From: Macrocystis pyrifera
Lineage: Eukaryota; Sar; Phaeophyceae; Laminariales; Laminariaceae
DNA length: 64,000 bases
NCBI GenBank assembly: GCA_031763025.1
Contig: JASSKH010000010.1
Location: 9,131,427-9,195,426 of the forward strand
Direction: 5' to 3'
The notes under the pieces are model-generated. The model saw nothing but the letters and a program-made list of their open reading frames with translations, ran no database searches and was not told the origin of the DNA. This document shows positions 22,982 through 33,900 of this stretch, in pieces. Made by a program: the position numbers and the translations under genes. Each line of letters opens with the position of its first letter. Positions within the stretch are counted from its first letter, which is position 1.

Positions 22982-24021
22982 TTTGACCCAGTTAGAGCTT
23001 CAGAGGGAAATAAATACACACATGTACGTAATAAGTTACTTAGTTATAGTACAGCATCGTCCCCAAGAAGAAACCCGGGTTGCTGGGGTGCAAGGGGATA
23101 GGGGATGGGTCCGAACTGCAAATATGCGTGCGACGCGGCCCGCAGGAAGAATGCATGGTGATACTCGTGGTATTTTCTGCACGCCCTTCCCTGTCACTTC
23201 GTTTATTTTGATCGCCCTTACTTCTATGTTTTTCTCGTTTCATGGGTTTCCATAAGGCTTTACTTTAGACGGATGGAAACCGAATCGTAGACGTTGCCGA
23301 ATACGGAGAAGAAGCCGAAATGGATCGTTGGATAAACCCACTATTCTCGGAGTGTGGATCGAAAGTCGGACTCATCCCCGACGTAAACACGCCATCCAAC
23401 AAATGCGGGGACCATGGTAACACATAGTAATACGTAGTGTTCAGAACCCACGATGGAAAAAAAAAACACATATTTCTGTATGTTTGCACATCATTTGGTT
23501 GTGATCACTATGTATTGAATGCTCCCCCGGAATATGAGCTTAACGTACTGCTTACTGAGCCGTTTCTTCCTCTTTTTTCGCTTCCAGAGGCATCGCTCTT
23601 ACCCTTGAGCGCATACTTCAACCTCAGGTTTTTCGTTTCCCTTTATATAAACACAGAACATCACGTTTATTTTTCGGGAATCTCAACTCGGAGGAGACGT
23701 TTTACCCTGATCAGCCTCCTGGACAATACGCCGTACCAAAAGGAGCCACCCTTTTTCTCTCTCCCCCCCCCCCCCCCCCGGTCCTACCGCAAAACTTCTT
23801 CAACTCTAATTACAAGTAGTTCGCCTCCGGAAAGGGCTGTACCAGGTGTATAAACTAAAGCTCTAGGTTGCCGTACCCCACGCAGTGCTTCTTCGGCTCC
23901 CCGAAGAAGCGATCGATGTATTCCCCTGAGCTCAATCCCAACCTGCTGTCCGCGGTGCACACTCCAAGCTGGGTGCATTCCGTTCGGTCGGGGCGGGCGA
24001 GGGGGGGTGGGAATGGGGAGC

Positions 24022-24075
24022 GGGGGGGGGGGGGGTATACTCGATATCATGCATGGCCGTAGTCGTATATGCATG
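24022..24075 (-). mobile_element. PC-SINE 3' end fragment
   Basis: G tract followed by TATACTCGATATCATGCATG and GCCGTAGTCGTAT. Only the last 50 bp are present. Confidence 0.6.
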
Positions 24076-24435
24076 GAGGAGGAAGAGAGGGGGAGATGGG
24101 ACGGTGCACCTCATATTTTAAGTCAAGAGTATTTCAACCATCTTGAAGAAGCTGGTCCTGATTTTCAGAACTTTATTTGTTTTTCTACCTTCGAGACGGG
24201 TGTGTCGGGGGGGGGTTGGCCTGTTTGGTGACCACTAATGGGCTAGATTCAAAGGAACTGAGTTAATGTGATGACATCAAAATCATCAAAATCATAAAGC
24301 TTTTTTTCGACGCTGGGCCAGGTCACTACCATTCCCAGTGGGAGTCTCGGAAAGTTAGATGAAGTGACGGCGCTGTGGTGGAGAAGTAAACCGGGCTGGC
24401 CACACCCCATTATAAAACCCAGGTTGTGCCTGAAT

Positions 24436-24544
24436 TATTACGGGGGTCCATAGTTAATAGGACCTGTGGTATACACAAAAACCTACGTATTTACCTATTT
24501 TTACCAACAATATTTGGTCCTATTTACTATGGTCCCCCGTAATA
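24436..24544. repeat. MITE-A copy 7
   Basis: Starts TATTACGGGGGTCCATAG and ends CTATGGTCCCCCGTAATA. Confidence 0.85.
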
Positions 24545-24689
24545 GTTAATCTCCAGGGTCATTTTCTGGCCACTAGGACGCGGGAGGAGTCCCCGTCAGC
24601 CAACACACGTATTAGAGACGCGTTGGGAGCAACAGTCCTGTTTACAGCAGTCGTCTACTTGTATGGTGTTTGGCGACCACTCCTTACAT

Positions 24690-25358
24690 AACAATCATAT
24701 TGCTCCGTCCCGGGATTGTAGGGATGCGAGGGTCTATGCGGCCATCGTCCATGACATGAGTACACCCCCCGCCCTCCGCCGCGCCCCGTCTCGAAGGGGA
24801 TGCATGGCCAAGGGTCAAATGACTGAGGTAAACAACAAATAAGTACGCCCCCCCCCCCCCCCCACCGTCGAGTTAGATCATTTGTGCGAGGTAAAGAACC
24901 TTTACTCTGCACAAGGGAATTGATCGTATCACGTAGTGTTCACGGTAAGGCACCTAAGAGGTAGTTACGTAGTACTCCTGTTGCTGTCTCTGGAAGTGGC
25001 TACACCGGAAATTGAACTAACTCATTGAAGCTGTCATCCATATGCAAGTCCGCCTCACAAGCAGTTCTTCGTAGGATGCAGCTCACCCTTCATGCGACTC
25101 GCCGGACACCTCACGGCGCTTCGCTCTTGGTGCAAGCAATGCCTGCCTGGTCGGTAAAAACCCGACATGCTCTGTCCCGGCATTGTAGGGATGAGAGGGT
25201 CTATGGTCATACGACTACGGCCATGCATGACATCGAGTACATCTCTCCTATCGAGTACACCCCACCGCTCCACCCGGCATTGTAGGAAGCGAGGGTCTGG
25301 GGTCTAACGACTACGGTCATTCATAAGACCAGTACCCCCCCCCCCCCCCCCCCCCCCG
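24690..25358 (+). mobile_element. head-to-tail array of PC-SINE and PC-LINE ends
   Basis: Four consecutive same-orientation pieces, each closed by a C run: PC-SINE 3' end (24693-24775, ending GACATGAGTACACC), PC-LINE 3' end (24778-24862, with GGTCAAATGACTGAGG and AAATAAGTACG), a long PC-SINE (about 24866-25266, ending CATCGAGTACACC) and a short PC-SINE end (25270-25358, ending GACCAGTACC plus poly(C)). Confidence 0.75.
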
Positions 25359-26374
25359 CGACCCGCAATATCGTACGTGTATAGCGACCTAGGGGATAGA
25401 GCGCGGAGAAATCGCAAAGGTACGTACCAACCGCAGCGGCCACCAACCAACCGCAAAGCCGCGGAAGCTATCAATAGCCACGAAAGAAACGGTGTGGGCT
25501 GACGGGGGCACAGGAGGCGGGAGAACCTAAGTTAGGTGCAGCGTGAAACGACGTACTAGCAGTATAAGGTACTTCTCAAGAGCACACGCATGCTTTTGAC
25601 GGCGTTAACCCTCTTGGAACTTCCCACAGAAGAAAATGACAATAAAACGCGACGATTTCAGGGACGGCCACTGGCGTGGATGGGGGAAAATACGATTTGG
25701 TGTCCTAGATACAATGCTACCAGGTAGGAGTCGCATGTACGGCAAGGGCGAAGAATGGTTATATCCGTAGTGCTGGGCGCTAGCGGTGCTGGTAGACGGG
25801 TGAGAACACCAAAGTTACCAACCATTGCATTGGTCGATATCTCGAGATTCCAGTGAGGTTGCCCTTGGTTTTACTGCGACAAAAGCAGAAGCGTAAATGT
25901 CAAACTCAAAATTCCAAGCAGGTTGTCCCCAAACATAGGGTCGGGTGAAAAAGAACCATGCGTATCGAGGCTCACAACCTGCAAGAATGACGGTTGCAAA
26001 GAACATGGGTAGACGCGCGCGTCGATATATAAGGTTGGTACCTAAAGTTTATGAGACTACTGTTACTTGAGTATACGTCACCCCATAGACTTTGTGAGAA
26101 TAAACAACGGTATGTATACCTCACTCAGCGACCGACTATAAGAGGAAAGTTAGAAAAGGTACAGAAAGCCCCGATACACAGTCTCATCGTTTTATTTATA
26201 CAGACGGTGAGATAAAAACACATCGAGTGCAATCTTATTGGATAGCTCCTTATTTCACAATGGTTGAGGAAACCCCCGTCAGTGGGAAATGATTGGCCTC
26301 CAAAAAACGTGCAAACCCCTACCCTCTAGCGCGTGCCCCCCGACACACACCGCTAACATTTTGTTTCACACACC

Positions 26375-26600
26375 GGACAGATCATCTACAGATCATGCAG
26401 ATCATTCCCGCTCCATGATTTAGATATTTTAAGGCAGATAGATTCATGGAAGGTATGATTTAGCTCATACTGCCAGGTTGGGGCCTCTTAATCTGCCTTA
26501 TCTAGGACATTGCTTCCTGGGTTGCATCTTGTGCTACGAGTGCAGATCCTGCGTAACATCTCATAGCGGAATGTTGGGGATCTTGAGGATCTAGATCATG
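26375..26600. repeat. GATC-rich dispersed repeat, copy 2
   Basis: ACAGATCATCTACAGATCAT, ATTTAGCTCATACTGCCAGG, TGCAGATCCTGCGTAACATC and GAGGATCTAGATCATGAC match the family landmarks. Confidence 0.65.
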
Positions 26601-26887
26601 ACTTATCCGTAGACAGACAGATCGCGATCTGTTCGGCGTTTGTAACGGTTTCAGTCCTACCCGCCAAGACTATACACCTTCCTACCCCACGAACACGGAC
26701 CCACTCGCACCTCTTTAACGTGGTGAGACACGTCGATCATGACTAGCTCCAGCGGCCTGTCCCCGGGCAAACCCAGTTCGGCATATTTCGCGAACAAAAT
26801 TAGGGGGTGGGGTTAGGAGGTGGAGATGGCGCAAGCAATCCAGTTCGACTTAGTTCATGGAAAACATGAGCGGGGGTCGGGGGAAAT

Positions 26888-27126
26888 TGGTGTCATGCAT
26901 GGCCATAGTCGTATGACCATCGACCCTCGCATCCTACAATGCCCGGACGGAGAACGTCGGGTTTTTACTGACCAGGAGGACAGTGCCTGCACCAACCGCG
27001 AAACGAAACGTGAGGCATTTGACGAGTCGCATGAAGAATGAGCTTCTTCCTACCATGAACGGCTCGTGAGACGGGCTTCGTACTTTCTTGCATATAGATG
27101 ACAGCGTCGAAGGAATTGACAAACAT
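26888..27126 (-). mobile_element. PC-SINE copy
   Basis: TGTCATGCATGGCCATAGTC, ACCATCGACCCTCGCATCCT and GCATATAGATGACAGCGTCG, diverged from the other copies. Its 5' end (- strand) meets the G run that begins the PC-LINE fragment. Confidence 0.65.
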
Positions 27127-27127
27127 G

Positions 27128-27500
27128 AGGGGGGGGGCGGGGCGTTCTCATCTGTTGCTTGCCCTGGTCGCTGGACAATTGATCACGTATCCCTTTGGAG
27201 ACAGAGCACCGTTCCTCCTGATAGAGGTACCTCCAACAGTTGGGCACTCATTACGTTGTTCCCATATATTACATAGATTGTTTTTGCTATTGTTGTCCCC
27301 TTTCCGTTCCGACGCCTGTGACCACCATCGATCTCCTAGGATAGCGATCGGTTTCTCTCTACTGTTCAGTGTACGAAATTTCCCCATGTCACATCCTTCT
27401 ATTTTCCTCATCTCTTCCTCTAACACATCCCGGTTCCTTCTTGTACGTTTCATATTCTCCCACTACGTGAAATCTGCTCTCTATTGCTTTGCCACACGAG
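27128..27500 (-). pseudogene. PC-LINE 3' region with C-terminal coding remnant
   Basis: The - strand open frame at 27148-27453 encodes VLEEEMRKIEGCD, SREKPIAILGDRWWSQ and LCNIWEQRNECP before its stop. A frameshift separates it from the upstream zinc-knuckle region (VGEYETYKK) homologous to 16.4 kb. Downstream the element ends in a C run. I infer the C-terminus of a non-LTR retrotransposon protein, and no RT or endonuclease motif is retained. Confidence 0.6.
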
Positions 27501-27525
27501 GGGGTGGGATTGACGTAGCCATCCG

Positions 27526-27790
27526 GGTCGACGCAGCAGTCCACAACAAATGTAGGGGTGGCGGTGGGGTTAATGCAAAGCAATCCTGGTCGACGCAGCA
27601 ACCCCAGCGCAAAACAAGTTGGCGCAAGCAATCCTGATCGATCCAACAGTCCACAGTCAATAGCGGGGCCGGGGTGGGTTTAATGCTAGCAATGGTGGTC
27701 GACACAGCAATCCACGGCGAATAATGAGGTGGGGGTGGGGTTTGAGCACAAGCAATTCGGGTCGATACAGCAGTTTACAGCGAACATAGG
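27526..27790. repeat. minisatellite at the 3' end of the glycosyltransferase-like gene
   Basis: Five degenerate units of about 48-62 bp starting with GTCGACGCAGCAGTCCAC or variants (27528, 27590, 27637, 27698, 27754), each with a GGGGTGGGGTTAATGC-like block. The outer units overlap the last codons of the gene model. Confidence 0.75.
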
Positions 27791-27994
27791 GGTGTGGCGT
27801 GAAGGCCAAACAAAATAATACAGGCCCGTGTCCCACCTGATATCATCGCAGAAGCTCGAGTCGAATACTTCGCCGGCCCAGTCCGTGCCCTCGATGAGAT
27901 TGTGGGAAAAGCATTTCACTGCTTGCATCATCTCCTTCACAAGAACTGTTCCCATGGTGAAGTACACTATGAGGTGCGGTGTGAGCCCCGGGTG
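27686..27994 (-). CDS. glycosyltransferase-like gene exon 6
   Basis: Encodes HPGLTPHLIVYFTMGTVLVK and later WDTGLYYFVWPSRHTPMF, then about 30 Cys-rich residues from the minisatellite up to a stop. The acceptor is a tandem GCCTCAGCCTCAG, so the exon may also begin at 28000; both sites keep the frame. The poly(C) tail of a PC-LINE lies just upstream. A GTAAAC after PMFA could be a further donor. Confidence 0.6.
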   Translation of the reverse strand, partial: HPGLTPHLIVYFTMGTVLVKEMMQAVKCFSHNLIEGTDWAGEVFDSSFCDDIRWDTGLYYFVWPSRHTPMFAVNCCIDPNCLCSNPTPTSLFAVDCCVDHHC

Positions 27995-30900
27995 CTGAGG
28001 CTGAGGCGGGGGGGGGGGGGGGGGGGGGGGGGTACTCGTTTGGTGCTTGCCTTAGTCATTTGATCATTGACCTCGCATCCCTTTCGAGACGGAGCACCGT
28101 TCCTACTCCTAATAGAGACACTTCCAACGTTTGGGCGCTCATTACGTTATTTCCATATATTACATAGAATATTTTTGCTAATCTTATCCCCTGGAAGGCA
28201 AGAAAGGGGGCGGGATTTCGCTCTAATGTGAGAGCTATTGGTTCCAGAGATTCGAGATTGGTGGCCGAAACTTTTCCATCGAGTACAATGGGCTGTCACA
28301 CCTAGCTGTATTGGGAAGATCTTGTCACGACAACAAGCTGAAATGTCAACAAAAGCGGACACTGAGAGAGGGGAAAAAAATACCAAAAAACGCGCACTTG
28401 GTTCTGGTGAGTTGTGTCGGATAGCTCCTTCTCCAACTGTTGACGTCGACATGACAAGCCCTTTCGCTCTGTCCAGGGGGGGTCGGGGGGGACATGCATT
28501 TCTCCCCGATACCGGCGTTGACGAGGAAGCTCTAGTGTAAATTATTGATTGTGTTTGTGCAAGATACGATCGTGGCGGCAGTTTCGGAAGATTAGAGAGT
28601 TTCAGTAGTAAGTAGGCTTCGTTGTGGCAATCCGCCACATCTCATGAGCAAATTCGCCTGGAAATATTGCCTTGCTTTGCCATTCCATGTTCTTCGTGCC
28701 AAGAGTACACAATACATAACGGTAACAACGTTCATGACAATAAACCGAAGTCGCAGGCACCACCGGGTCTCCAGCACACAGATTACTGACCACAACAATG
28801 CTCGCACAAAACAATCGAAGCGATACAATCGAAACAAAAGTCGCAAAACCTCAACAAAGAGACGAAATCAAAACAATCAAATCAGAACATGCAAAATACA
28901 ACTTTGTTTCTCCATCCCCGATCATTTTTCTTCGTGTTTCCACTCCATTCCAGCTTCCTCCCTGTTATTAGCGGTAACTCGTATCCGGGTTCACAGAGCA
29001 CGGGCTCCTCTCCCCCCTCCCCACTATGGTACGTAGCTTTGACTTTTTATCGCCAAAATAGTTCAGCGTTTTATTCCCTCCTTCCTCGGCTCGCGTCGAA
29101 GTTGTGCCTACATAAACATGCCAGGCGCTTTTGACAGGGTCTCCTCCTCCCCCCTCCCTCGAACGTATCATCCTTGACGAGAGAGTGACCTTTCTTATAT
29201 CAATGTTTACCAGGAGACAACCGGCTATACGGCCGCAACCAACCACCTAACCAACCAACCAACCAACCCACTCACCGACTAACCGACCAACCAACCAACC
29301 AACTAAACAACCGAACCACCCACCCACCCAACCAACCGATCAACTAACCAATTAACCACCCAACCAACCAACTAACCACCTGCACAACCAACCAAAAGCG
29401 AAAGCAAACTTCGGCGGCCTGATTTCAGCCACTTACCTTTTCCAGTGGACACCCGGCAGGCGAGTAGACCCACCACGGCGGGTGGCTTTCTCCCCAGCTT
29501 TCCCAGCGGGGATGCCTTCTCCACTCATCTGGCCCATGCGATCGGGCGGGGCCGGATCTCCCCTCACCATCTCCATCACCACCACCACCACCAATATCTT
29601 CACCACCATCACCACTACCAGCACCGGGTAACGTGGGCGGTAGCGATAGCTTGAACGATAGCGTCGGCTCTCGCAACCCGTCTCGGAGTGCGGCGAGCTT
29701 GGAGCGGACGCGGTCAAGCTCACCCATCTCAGGGACGGTTGTCAGCTCGGGGTCGACCTTGGAGATTGCCACCGGTGCCGTGCCTCCCGCCTCTGCCGGT
29801 AACACCGTACCGGGCGACGGTAGCGGCGTGCTAAGCAATGCTTCCCACGCTCGAGAGTCCGGGTCGATGACGGCGTGAGTTCTGTGAGCGTCGTTTAGGC
29901 CCCCACCGGGAAGGAGAGCCCGGCAGCGGAGGTTTGCCCACTCGGAGAGCGCCGCCACACACTCGACACTGTTGTATTGTTTGGTTGGGACGGAACAGAG
30001 GAGTGAGGGGGGGGGTATTCATGTCAAGCGTGGCCGCAATCGAATGGCCATAGGCCCTCGTATCCCCACAACGCCGGGGACGGACGAGCATGTCGGGTTT
30101 TCACCGACCAGGAAGGCGTTGGGGGCGGGGGGGGGGGGCGGGTCTGTTTCCCGGGGCGAAAGCTAAAGTAGTGTTACACTTGCGTTGCGCTGCCCACAAA
30201 ACACAAAAAAAAACTCCCGTCAACAAAGACACTGGAACCGCGTCTGAAACCTTTTTTTCTGAGGTCAGTTCGTTTTTCTGCTCTAGCCCCGATTGTTTTC
30301 TTCGAGCCGAAAAATTGGCAGGGAAGGTACGATCTCCTTGGTGTACTCCCGTGAGTGTGTCAAAGCGACAGCACTTTCCGTGTCCTCTTTCGAGGCGGAC
30401 CTCGTCTCTGAATCATGAAAATGTGGTTTCGAGCGCTTGGATTTTCAGCTTCTTGTACTGTAGCCGAGTATTTGTTTTTCTGCTGTAGAACGAGCAGGAG
30501 GAACCCAGAAGCTGTACGAGTATGTTCCTATTTCTCGTTCTATGCCAGAAGAATACTTGGCTACAGTACGAGAAACTAATTCAAGCGCCTGGAACTACAT
30601 CTTCAAAGTTCAGCGACGAGGTCTACCCCGAAGGAGAACACGAAAATGCTGTCGCTTTGGCACACTCACGGGAGTCCACCAAGGAGCTTATATCTGCCCT
30701 GCTCATTTTTGGCGCGATGGGAACGTTCGAAGCTAGAGCAGAAAAATGAAATGTCCTCAAGAAAGAAATGCGAGCAGACGTGGTTCCAGTTTCTTCGTTG
30801 TCGGGAGTTTTGGCAACCTCAGTTTTTTGTCGGCAGTGCAACACAGGTGGTTAGTTGGTAAGGTGTGTTGTTCGTTCTACTGTATGTGAGGGAGGTATCG

Positions 30901-33900
30901 CTGAAGCAAAGTGTAGGTGAAGAGGGGGGGAAGGAGGGGGCGTGCTCATATGTCGCTTTCCTTTTTCTACCATTGACCACGAATTCTTCTCGAGACGGAG
31001 CACCATTCCTACTCCAAATAAAGACGCCTCCAACATTCTGGCGCTCATGACTATTTTACAAATATGTCTGCTCACCTTATCCCCCCGCGGGGGGGGGGGG
31101 GTGTACCCATTATCGTGCATGGCCGTAGTCGTATGACCATAGACCCTCGCATCCCTACAATGCCGGGACGGAGCACGTCGGGTTTTCACCGGCCAGGCAG
31201 ACATTGCTTGCACCAAGCGCGAAAGCGCCGTGAGGTGTTAGGCGAGTCGCATGAAGGGTGAGCTGCATCCTACTAATGACCGCTTTAAAGGTGAATTTTC
31301 TTGCATATGGATGACAGCATCAATGAATTGATTTAATTTCTGGTGTAGCCACTTCCGGAGACAGCCACGGGGTTACTATGTAACTGCCTCGTTGGTTCCT
31401 CACCATATACACACTACGTGATACGACCATCCCCCTTGTGCGGAGTGATGGTTATCCACTCACAAAAATGATCCAACTTGACCGCCAGTCGTGGTAACCG
31501 CCCAAAAAAAAACAAACGGTACCCTGGCTGTCTAGCTCACGCAGTGATTGGCGTGTTTTACAGCGTCGTCGCCAACCGACGCCAACTCAACCTATATATA
31601 CCAGGTATATAATATAGAGGGGGGGGGGGCAGAAGGGCACGTGCTCGATGGTTTGCTTGCCGCGACGCTAGTGCTGTGGGTTCCATTGTTGCGATTTGAA
31701 TATTCAATGGCGGGGGGTATGGAGAAGCGTGCGGGGAGCGCTGTCCGCCGCAGAGCAGTGTGTCCGAGATGGCGCTGAACGACACTTTTCCGCAAGAAAC
31801 GAAACCAAAGCCTCCCCGCGCAACGAGGGTTTGTGTGCGTTCACAAGGTGCTTGCACACTTGCACACTGCTGCCGCGAGGTGACCCACCGATGCGGGCGC
31901 CAGATTTGTGTTCGCTGTAGAACTTGCCCTGGTATGGTCGGTGAAGCTTAACCCTTTTAGTACTGCGCTACACAGAAACCTGAGTTCTATTCTAATTTCA
32001 TGCAATTTTACCCCAAAACGGGATTGCAGTTCTAAACAGGTGAAGGTTCCCTCGAAGACTGATCTTAACCGGTACAAAAATCGCAAACTCAGGCCGCACC
32101 GATTATTACGGGGGACCATAGTAAATAGGAACGAACATTGGTAGTGAAAATAGGTAAATATGTGGGTTTTTATGTATACCATAGGTCCTATTAACTATGG
32201 TCCCCCGTAGTAGGAGATCCAGACACCCAAAACCGACTTTGACGGAGAGGAACATCCGAGGACGTGTCACTACAATACACACTTTGACGTCCAGCAGACG
32301 TCACTGTTTGGCATAGGTGTGCGGTACGGCAAATGGAATTCGGCATGGCTTCCTTCCTTCGGGCGTAAAGCTCGGGCAAACACAAAAATGACACGTGTTC
32401 CCTAACCAGGCGTAAGAAAATAGCAGGTACTATTTTACACGGACACGAACGAATACTAAACGGTACGCACTGCTGTAGGTATGTATTTCAGGCCCATGGC
32501 AAAAACAAGCGACCAAATGGAAACCCAGCGCACGCGCGTGCTTACCCTGAAAAGGGCTCCGTAAACACCTTGCATGCCCCCAGTGCGGCATATACACGCC
32601 GGGAGGTAGGCAACATTTCGGGCGAAGAACGACGAAAAACAAGACAACCGGATTGAGAAAAAGACTACCTGGTATGCAAGCAAGGCCCCGAACAATACAC
32701 TGAACAGTGCGTACTGCTGTATGCACGTAATCATAGGTCCAAGGTAACGACAAGAGAAGGCAAAGACAAGAGACGAAACGTTTCGGACCCAACTCACGCG
32801 CCCACTTCGGGCGGCAGATGACACAATGGGCCGAGGAGGCAACACCCTTAGGTCGATCCGTCTCGTCCTGGTTGCCTCGTGCCCATTTCTTTGCCCCCCG
32901 TCTCGAGAGGAATGCGTGGTCAATGGCCAGATGACTAAGGCAAAGAAAAAATGAGTACGCCCCCCGCGCCCCCGCCCGTGTGTCACGCGCGCACTCACAC
33001 TCTTACCCGGAAAACGTCTCGTTAAACGCGCCCCACACCCCCAACGTGGTACACGCTGGAAGGTAAACAGCGGCCCCAAGGTCGCAGAACGCGCCGCGCG
33101 AGCCGCGAGTCACCATGTACTCGAACATGGAGTAGAAGCGGTAGGGAACGTCGGTGGCGTGGAGGTGTCGAAACAGCACGCTCTCCTCGAAAGCCGTTCC
33201 GAAGCATTCGGGCTGGAACCACGACGATGAAGGTGGCCAGGCAACGCCGTCACACGCGTAGAAACCGTTGATGGTCGCGAAAAAGCGGTCGGACAAGGCG
33301 CGCGGCACTAGAGCGAAATGGTCTGCCATGGGCCTGGGTTTCAGAAGAATAGGGGGGGGGAGGGGGGGAGGGGGGGCGACGGAGGGCGGGATAGGGGGGG
33401 GGGGAGAAGAAGGAAAGGGGAAGAGGAGAGGGGAGGTGAGGGGGCACGACGGGCGGGGGAGGGAGCAGGTGGGAAGGGGGAGGAGGACGTGGGAAGTGGG
33501 GAGAGGGTAGAGGAGGGGGAGAGGGACCGGGCGAGCGGGGGAGCGGAGGGGGGCGGGAAGGGCCGGGGGCAGGTGCGGAGCGGGGCGGAGGGGGCGAGGC
33601 AGAGAGGCGGACGTCGTACAGTAAGTTTGCTCGCGGGCACATTGATTGTTGAGACACCTTGGCAATAAACTGCGCGACTTTGGATCACATCGCGCGATCT
33701 CGCGAGGCCATTTGCTGCTTTAGGCAAGGGATTGGCGACGTGGAAGACAAACAAACGTCTCGATTGTAGCCGCGCGTGTGTTTTCGCAGCAGCATGCTTG
33801 GTCGAAGAATAACAATTTTCAAGCTTGCGTCAACCGAAACAAATAGACGCCCAATCTGGCCGGCAATATAATCCCTGTTTCATATTAATATCAGAGTCCA

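Larger units (their letters stand above)
18796..27685. other. 8.9-kb gene-free interval between convergent genes
   Basis: I find no supportable exon. It separates the ends of the ankyrin (+) and glycosyltransferase-like (-) genes. Identified contents are PC-SINE/PC-LINE copies, MITE-A at 19930 and 24436, a MITE-B at 22.9 kb, a CGAAGCGGAGG-type repeat at 21.45-21.74 kb and a GATC-rich repeat at 26.4 kb. The stretches 20.1-21.2, 22.0-22.9 and 25.4-26.3 kb show nothing recognisable. Confidence 0.55.

Noticed and set aside
33250..33754. Pro-rich minus-strand and Gly-rich plus-strand frames
   Set aside because: They are by-products of the homopurine/homopyrimidine tract.
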